Shown here piece by piece: positions 58,997 through 64,000 of a stretch of DNA of 64,000 nucleotides. Where the stretch lies: assembly GCA_900549475.1 (NCBI GenBank), contig UROF01000001.1, positions 62,001 through 126,000 on the forward strand, given 5' to 3'. The translations under genes and the position numbers were made by a program. Under the pieces are notes generated by a model. That model ran no database searches. It was given only the letters and a program-made list of their open reading frames with translations, and was not told the origin of the DNA. Within the stretch, counting starts at the first letter, position 1. The number at the start of each line of letters is the position of its first letter. The stretch is from an uncultured Eubacteriales bacterium (GTDB lineage: Bacteria > Bacillota > Clostridia > Oscillospirales > Oscillospiraceae).

Positions 58997-60973
58997 TCAG
59001 TGACGATCCGGTGAATAAATCGGAAGGCGCAGCGTAAAGACACTTCCTTTTCCTTCCTGAGAAACAGCATTGACCGTCCCACCATGCTCCAGGGCAATGG
59101 TACGCACGATATAAAGTCCCAGGCCATCACCGGAATCATCAGTACGGTCGGTAAAACCGCAGTCAAAAATATGCGCAAGATTCTCCGCCGGGATACCGAT
59201 GCCCGTATCCTGTACAGTGATCACTGCATAGGACTCCTCCTGTTTCAGCGCCAACGTTACTGTACCGTTTTCCGGTGTAAAAGAGAGGGCGTTATAGCAG
59301 AGATTTTCCAACGCAGCATTGAGACGTCCCTTGTCGCCCCGCACGATAATATCTGTTGAGGGAAGCTTCAGATGAAAATCGACACCTGTGATCTCCACAT
59401 CCAGCTGGTTATTAAGATAAAACTGACGCAAAAATGCGTTCAATAAAATCGGTTCCTGAGAAGATACCCGGCGTTCACCCCGCGAAAAACTTTGGAGAAT
59501 GTCAAAACGCTCCTCCACGGCCCCTGCCCGTTCAGTCAGTGCGTCCAGATAACTGGCTGTCACATCGTCCAGGGCGATCCCGCCTCTGCGTACCAGCTCA
59601 GCGTAACTGCGCAGGGCAGCCAGAGGATTTTTAAGATCGTGGAGCAAATTAGCCAGCAATTCCCGACGTTCCGCCAGCAGCGTCTCCAGCCATTGCGTCT
59701 TATGGTCGACTTCCTCCTGAAGGTGGAGGGTAAGATGCCGGTTTTCCCGGGTGAGCAGAACTTCCCACCGGATCATAACGGCGGAAAAACCCATCACCAG
59801 TGCAAAGCCGCCATATTCTTCCAGCCAGGCTCCGCAGATTGGTTCAAACCGGTTGGCCAATATCACGGATGCCGCAATAGACATTCCATATGCTCCGCCG
59901 GTACACAGTAAGTAGCGTCCCAGCGGCCTATCAGAGTCAAGCGTACGGCCTGCCAGTACAATGAGATATATCCCCGCCGCCAGTTTCCAAATGAACAGTA
60001 AAATTCCATAAAAATTAATCAGGGAAGGCACATAAGGAAGAACGACCAGCGGAAAAACGATATTGGCTGCACAGAGAGCGGCCGCTGCCGGGAGACAAAA
60101 ACGCTTATGTAATCGGCGGTCTGTCACTCCAGCCAGTTCACCCGCCAGTAAAATGGCAAACAGCAATACAGCGCTTCCGCAGACATCCTCCAATGCATAA
60201 AGAGGCCGGATCACAGGGATGCCCATTGCCCGCAGGAAGGGATAACACACCCGCAGGGAGAACGCCAGGCACAAAAGGCCCATCCATCGTGTCAGCTTGT
60301 CCCACCCCAGCAGCCATCGGATCAGATGGGAGAGTGCAATGGACAGTGATGAGAAGCATAGAAGGCCATAGATCAGAAGCCGGAGGGTGATCATCCGCTC
60401 GATAGCATGTAAAGAGCCCACTGCCGGTGGGTAATACATGCCGGAGTAGTAATGGGTATAGTTGGCACACTGTACAATGATCTCTGTTGTTCCCTCGGCC
60501 TGAAAGGTATATATCCCGTCTGTGACCCAGGGATCATATGGCTCTATACTGCCTTGTTCTCCCACCAGAACGCCGTTGATGTAGATCCGCCCTGCGCAAA
60601 GAAGCTCCGGCAGATACAGCGCGACGTTCGTAGCTTCTCCTTTGTTCTCCAGCAGAATGCGATAGGTGGCTGTTCCATAGGGGCTGTCCAGGTAAGCAGA
60701 AAAATTAGGGTACTGACCGATGTAGGTATAGTTTTCTGCTGAGATGCCACCGGAAAAATCCTCCGCGTCCAAAAGGCTGCCAGGGTAGTATTCCCATCCA
60801 TCCACCAGAAAGGCCACCTGATCCAAATCATCCTGGAGAACATTATATCCATAGCCTCCGGACAGAGCAGCAGTATATTTGTTGTCCATCTGGAACAGGA
60901 ATACACATATCAATACTCCGGCCAGTAAGGTTCCAGACAAAAAAAGCAGATGGTTTCCGGATGATTTTCTCAT
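58997..60973 (-). CDS. Sensor histidine kinase with extracellular sensor and 7TM region
   Basis: A 658-residue sensor. After an N-terminal membrane helix (about 8-28) an extracellular domain (29-190) has jelly-roll features (YRILLENKGEATNVALYLPE, GRIYINGVLVGEQG), like 7TMR-DISM extracellular carbohydrate-binding folds. About seven membrane helices follow (195-395), then a coiled coil and the HisKA box with phospho-His in ANLLHDLKNPLAALRSYAEL (about 441-460). The ATPase domain has NLCYNALSFTP (N-box), VQDTGIGIPAENL and GDGLGLYIVR. ATG 60973 directly follows the regulator stop. Ligand unknown. Confidence 0.88.
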   Translation of the reverse strand: MRKSSGNHLLFLSGTLLAGVLICVFLFQMDNKYTAALSGGYGYNVLQDDLDQVAFLVDGWEYYPGSLLDAEDFSGGISAENYTYIGQYPNFSAYLDSPYGTATYRILLENKGEATNVALYLPELLCAGRIYINGVLVGEQGSIEPYDPWVTDGIYTFQAEGTTEIIVQCANYTHYYSGMYYPPAVGSLHAIERMITLRLLIYGLLCFSSLSIALSHLIRWLLGWDKLTRWMGLLCLAFSLRVCYPFLRAMGIPVIRPLYALEDVCGSAVLLFAILLAGELAGVTDRRLHKRFCLPAAAALCAANIVFPLVVLPYVPSLINFYGILLFIWKLAAGIYLIVLAGRTLDSDRPLGRYLLCTGGAYGMSIAASVILANRFEPICGAWLEEYGGFALVMGFSAVMIRWEVLLTRENRHLTLHLQEEVDHKTQWLETLLAERRELLANLLHDLKNPLAALRSYAELVRRGGIALDDVTASYLDALTERAGAVEERFDILQSFSRGERRVSSQEPILLNAFLRQFYLNNQLDVEITGVDFHLKLPSTDIIVRGDKGRLNAALENLCYNALSFTPENGTVTLALKQEESYAVITVQDTGIGIPAENLAHIFDCGFTDRTDDSGDGLGLYIVRTIALEHGGTVNAVSQEGKGSVFTLRLPIYSPDRH

Positions 60974-61668
60974 CTAGGTACCTCATTTTCTTCCATAGCG
61001 CGGAAACGATATCCTTTCCGCCGCACCGTTTCTATATAATGCATGCCAGGACACAGCTGCTCCAGCTTTTGCCGTGTCCGTGCCATGCAGACCTGGATAT
61101 TGTGAAGCCCGCGGTGCATAGGCGATTTCCAAACCCGGTCATAAAGCTGTTCATAAGAAAACACCTGGCCAGGATTCCTGGCCAAAACAGCCAGCAGGTC
61201 GAATTCCAGGGTGGTAAAATCTGCTGTCACACCCTCATAACGGACTTCGCGGAGACCAAGATCAATTTCCAGCGCACCCTTCCGCAGTACCTCACTGCTT
61301 TCTTCGTGATTCCGCCGCTGGATCCGAAGCCGAAGACGCAGTTCAAGTTCTACCAAAGAGTAGGGCTTACCCAGATAATCGTCACCACCAGCCATCAAAC
61401 CGCGGATACGGTCATCTGTTTTCGCATAGGCAGAGAGAAAAATAACAGGGACACTGCTGATCTCCCGCAGGCGGCGGCATACAGAGACCCCGTCCATTCC
61501 CGGCATATCTACATCCAGTACAACTGCATCCAGTGCGGCAGATTCTGCAATCATCAGAGCATCTGTACCATTTTTTGCCTGGTAAACCTGATATCCCTGC
61601 TTTTTTAAAAACGCCTCGTTGGTGATTTGGATGTGGGGATCGTCATCTACCAGCAGTACTCGGTACAT
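60970..61668 (-). CDS. OmpR-family response regulator
   Basis: A 232-residue regulator. The receiver (1-115) has VLLVDDDPHIQI with the acidic pocket, phospho-Asp in DAVVLDVDMPGMDG (about 50-63), and IFLSAYAKTDDRI with switch residues. The C-terminal winged helix (about 130-228) has LTTLEFDLLAVLARNPGQVFS-type helices and the terminal VRRKGYRF. ATG 61668 has AAAAGGAGAC upstream; a longer reading from 61686 adds only six residues. It is cotranscribed with the kinase, which starts right at its stop. Its targets are unknown. Confidence 0.93.
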   Translation of the reverse strand: MYRVLLVDDDPHIQITNEAFLKKQGYQVYQAKNGTDALMIAESAALDAVVLDVDMPGMDGVSVCRRLREISSVPVIFLSAYAKTDDRIRGLMAGGDDYLGKPYSLVELELRLRLRIQRRNHEESSEVLRKGALEIDLGLREVRYEGVTADFTTLEFDLLAVLARNPGQVFSYEQLYDRVWKSPMHRGLHNIQVCMARTRQKLEQLCPGMHYIETVRRKGYRFRAMEENEVPR

Positions 61669-61800
61669 GGCTTGTCTCCTTTTCACTTTGTTTTTTCTAT
61701 CATACCATATTTATGGATAAGAAACATCACAGAATCGTCACATTTATATTCAGTTCGCGCAAAAATTCCCTTCTCATATCTACATTAATTTTATATTTGG

Positions 61801-61838
61801 TTGACAATGTAGACCAGTCATGTTAAAATTGGTCTACA
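61801..61838 (+). promoter_or_regulatory. Promoter and BlaI-type operator
   Basis: TTGACA (61801-61806), 17 bases, TAAAAT (61824-61829). The perfect inverted repeat TGTAGACCA (61808-61816) / TGGTCTACA (61830-61838) brackets the spacer and -10, and a further imperfect half GTAAACCA lies at about 61841-61848. TGTA/TACA half-sites are typical for BlaI/MecI repressors, so autorepression is very likely. Confidence 0.82.
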
Positions 61839-61866
61839 GAGTAAACCAGAGAGGAGGTGTATTGCG

Positions 61867-62259
61867 ATGGCTGTCCATCTGACAGGCAACGAATGGAACA
61901 TTTTAGACTGTTTATGGGAGAAAAATCCCCAGACAGTAATGGAACTGGTGGCCACACTGGGTAAAAAAGTAGGATGGGCTAAAAGCACCACTATCACCAC
62001 CTTACGCCGTATGGAAGAAAAGGACCTGATTCACTGTGAAATTGTGGGGAAGGGAAAGCGGTACTATCCAGCAGTGGAGCGTGAGGCAGCAGTGGTATCG
62101 GAGACACGCAGCTTTCTGGACCGTGTGTACCGGGGCAGCGTGGGACTAATGATGAGTGCTATGGCCCAACGTCAGGAACTGACGGAGGAGGACCTTCGGC
62201 AGTTGCGGGCCATCCTGGACCAGGCAGAGCAGGGGAAGGGAGGCGGTGAAGATGCTTGA
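61867..62259 (+). CDS. BlaI/MecI/CopY-family repressor
   Basis: A 130-residue winged-helix repressor. It starts VHLTGNEWNILDCLWEKNPQ, then AKSTTITTLRRMEEKDLI (recognition helix, about 39-56) and VGKGKRYYPAVEREA (wing). The C-terminal dimerisation part (about 80-130) is where the partner protease cuts in classical systems. ATG 61867 follows AGAGGAGGTGTATTGCG. It overlaps the M56 gene, as is usual for blaI-blaR pairs. Confidence 0.94.
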   Translation: MAVHLTGNEWNILDCLWEKNPQTVMELVATLGKKVGWAKSTTITTLRRMEEKDLIHCEIVGKGKRYYPAVEREAAVVSETRSFLDRVYRGSVGLMMSAMAQRQELTEEDLRQLRAILDQAEQGKGGGEDA

Positions 62260-64000
62260 ATGGATCGTTAGCGCCAGTCTGCTGATCATTCTGGTGATCC
62301 TGCTGCGTAAATTACCTATTGCCCCATGGCAGCGCTACGCCCTGTGGCTGGTTGTATTGGTGCGTCTGCTGATTCCGGTACAGCTGTTTTCCCTGCCTGT
62401 CACCGCTTTACCCCTCCCGGATGTAGAGAGCGCCATGGAGGAGGTGGATCTCTACGCCATCCGTACCGGCAAGGTGGAAGGGATCCCCCAAGAGGATGTA
62501 GACGGCATGCTGGAGAATTTCCAGCCCGGTGAGGTCTTTACCTACTCCTATACGGACCGGAATTTCTATCTCAACCCCACCATCAAATTCTCCGTTCAGT
62601 ATAATACCGGCTGCGGTGTGATCGAGGAAGACGGCGTCTACACCTATGCCTTGTATGCTAATCTGCGTCAGGTATTGTCTGGGATTTACGTGATTGGTGC
62701 GGCGACAGCGCTCTTGGCGCTCCTGTGCTCCAACCTCCATTTTTACCGGAAAATGAAACGAATCCGTCAGCCGCTGGCGGATGCAGAAAGCACGCTCCCG
62801 GTCTATCTGGCGGAGGGCCTGCCGTCCCCCTGTCTCTTCGGACTGTTCCGTCCGGTTATCTATCTCACGCCGGAAGCGGCGGAGGACCAAACCGCTCTAA
62901 GCCACATCTTGGCCCACGAGGAAACCCATTACCGCCACGGCGACCACATCTGGAGCCTGCTGCGATGCATAGCTTTGGCGATCCACTGGTGGAATCCCCT
63001 GGTATGGGCCGCGGTGGTCCTCAGTCGTCGGGACGGAGAGCTCTGCTGTGATGCGTCCACTCTGGAGCGGCTGGGAGACGGGGCACGCCGGGCCTACGGG
63101 GAGACACTGCTGGCCATGGTAAACGCCAAGCCGGGGCCCCGGGACCTTCTGACCTGCTCCACCACTATGACCAGCGGCAAGCGGGGACTCCAGGAGCGGA
63201 TCCGCTGGATCGCCCAACGGCCAAAAATCCTGGTCAGTGTATCCGTACTGGTGGTCCTGGCGGCGCTGGCAGCTGTCGGCTGCGCTTTTGGTCGACCGGC
63301 GGAGGCGCAGCAGCCCACCATGGAGACCACGCCGCAGACTATCACCGCCGATGTGACCCACGACGGAACACCGGATTCTCTGTCGGTCACTTATCAGGAG
63401 CCTGAGGATCTGTGGCTGCTGACTATAACTGATGGTGCAACCGAAGAGCAGATCTGGTCAGAGGAAGGGAGCACCAGCCATGCGGGGTGGAACGCCCTGT
63501 TTCTGTGTACCCCGGAAGGGGAGGAGTACCTGCTGCGTTACACCCCTACCATGTACCAGGGGCAGTGCCAGTACCGGTACGAATTGTTCTGGCTGGAAAA
63601 CGGTCAGCCGGTGACTGCGGAGGTCCAATTTTTTGATTTTGATATTTTTAATTCCGACCATTTTGATACCACGGCCATTCTTACATTTCTGGAAAAAGTA
63701 AACGACTACCTCTCACACAGCAGGCTGCTGATGAATACCGACGAAAACCTGATATCTACCTTCGCTCGGCTGGGACGGCTGGAAGATGATCTCTGGTGGC
63801 TGGTGGATTGGGAGGCGTATGCGCCGGAGGAATCTACCGAGGAGAACCTCTCCCGGTATGCCCAGTGGCTGCAAACAGCGCAACAGCTGGGCGAGCAGGT
63901 GAGCACGGCCTATGAGCGGCTTTCCGTACTGCCTTTCACCGCTATGGTAGAGGGGGAGGATGGCCAGCAGTGGACGTATACGATCCATCAGGGCAACGCC
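62252..64000 (+). CDS. BlaR1/M56-family membrane metalloprotease, 3' end outside the window
   Basis: The 583 codons visible begin MLEWIVSASLLIILVILLRK; at least four membrane helices are seen (about 3-22, 28-48, 138-160 and 320-340). The zincin motif is ILAHEETHYRHGDHIWSLL (about 220-238), with the downstream Glu in RRDGELCCDAS. After the fourth helix a large extracellular domain follows (from about 350) and is cut by the window end without a stop. In BlaR1 this domain is a penicillin-binding sensor; here I see no SxxK-type motif in the visible part, so it may sense something else. ATG 62252 overlaps the repressor stop. Confidence 0.88.
   Translation, partial: MLEWIVSASLLIILVILLRKLPIAPWQRYALWLVVLVRLLIPVQLFSLPVTALPLPDVESAMEEVDLYAIRTGKVEGIPQEDVDGMLENFQPGEVFTYSYTDRNFYLNPTIKFSVQYNTGCGVIEEDGVYTYALYANLRQVLSGIYVIGAATALLALLCSNLHFYRKMKRIRQPLADAESTLPVYLAEGLPSPCLFGLFRPVIYLTPEAAEDQTALSHILAHEETHYRHGDHIWSLLRCIALAIHWWNPLVWAAVVLSRRDGELCCDASTLERLGDGARRAYGETLLAMVNAKPGPRDLLTCSTTMTSGKRGLQERIRWIAQRPKILVSVSVLVVLAALAAVGCAFGRPAEAQQPTMETTPQTITADVTHDGTPDSLSVTYQEPEDLWLLTITDGATEEQIWSEEGSTSHAGWNALFLCTPEGEEYLLRYTPTMYQGQCQYRYELFWLENGQPVTAEVQFFDFDIFNSDHFDTTAILTFLEKVNDYLSHSRLLMNTDENLISTFARLGRLEDDLWWLVDWEAYAPEESTEENLSRYAQWLQTAQQLGEQVSTAYERLSVLPFTAMVEGEDGQQWTYTIHQGNA

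Overview
The window looks like a chromosomal segment of a spore-forming, moderately GC-rich member of the Clostridia, most like the Oscillospiraceae (Flavonifractor/Intestinimonas/Oscillibacter type). The evidence is the sporulation set (SpoIIGA-SigE, SpoIIM, a SpoIID/LytB protein, a SigH-like factor), Clostridia-typical small families (TIGR04086, DUF378), Gram-positive RNA regulators (T-box, glycine and Mn2+ riboswitches) and strong AGGAGG-type ribosome sites. The assignment is inference; the window contains no rRNA or tRNA gene. I see no phage, insertion sequence or CRISPR array. It reads as a core chromosome with a few accessory points.

Layout. 1-9 kb: a tandem glycine riboswitch and Na+/amino-acid symporter, then mostly minus-strand housekeeping genes (ispE, zinc ribbon, DUF1015, a PGM-like 'proposed homoserine kinase', HAD phosphatase, 3-methyladenine glycosylase). 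9-20 kb: two glycosyltransferases, thymidylate kinase, a Cys/Asn-rich mini-protein, mltG with a U32 (TrhP-type) protein, spoIIGA-sigE, a Mn2+-riboswitch-controlled mntP, and pcp. 21.5-28.7 kb: a highly structured ~620-nt non-coding RNA with its own promoter, followed by a small membrane protein with a DxxxD motif and dxs-tlyA-nadK-argR-recN. This gene order is the hallmark of the OLE RNA / OapA locus and is the most notable item here. 28.8-36 kb: a membrane M28-like protein, a tyrosine T-box driving an EamA transporter and tyrS, an SdpR/SdpI-like pair, and an ABC-F gene behind an attenuator with a three-codon upstream ORF.

36-45 kb: dapA and asd (lysine/diaminopimelate), a SpoIID-like protein, queA-tgt (queuosine), yajC, a TIGR04086 protein whose ribosome site lies in a 27-bp perfect hairpin, and xerD-spoIIM. 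45-56.5 kb: cobalamin-dependent methionine synthase, a ruvC-ruvA-ruvB operon interleaved with small unknown genes, an AAA ATPase plus an HExxH protein, glmM, sigH-like and an aminotransferase. 56.6-64 kb: a large secreted anchored protein, a sortase B remnant, a two-component system with a 7TM sensor, and a BlaI/M56 (BlaR1-like) pair with a clear operator, the M56 gene running off the end.

Working together: the isoprenoid (ispE, dxs), aspartate-family (asd, dapA, putative homoserine kinase, metH), cell-envelope (mltG, glmM, WecG-type transferase, GT4), tRNA-modification (queA, tgt, U32) and DNA-repair (ruvABC, recN, MPG) genes are ordinary core functions. RNA-based control is unusually dense: glycine riboswitch, Mn2+ riboswitch, Tyr T-box, a probable ribosome-stalling attenuator, an RBS-masking hairpin and the OLE-like RNA.
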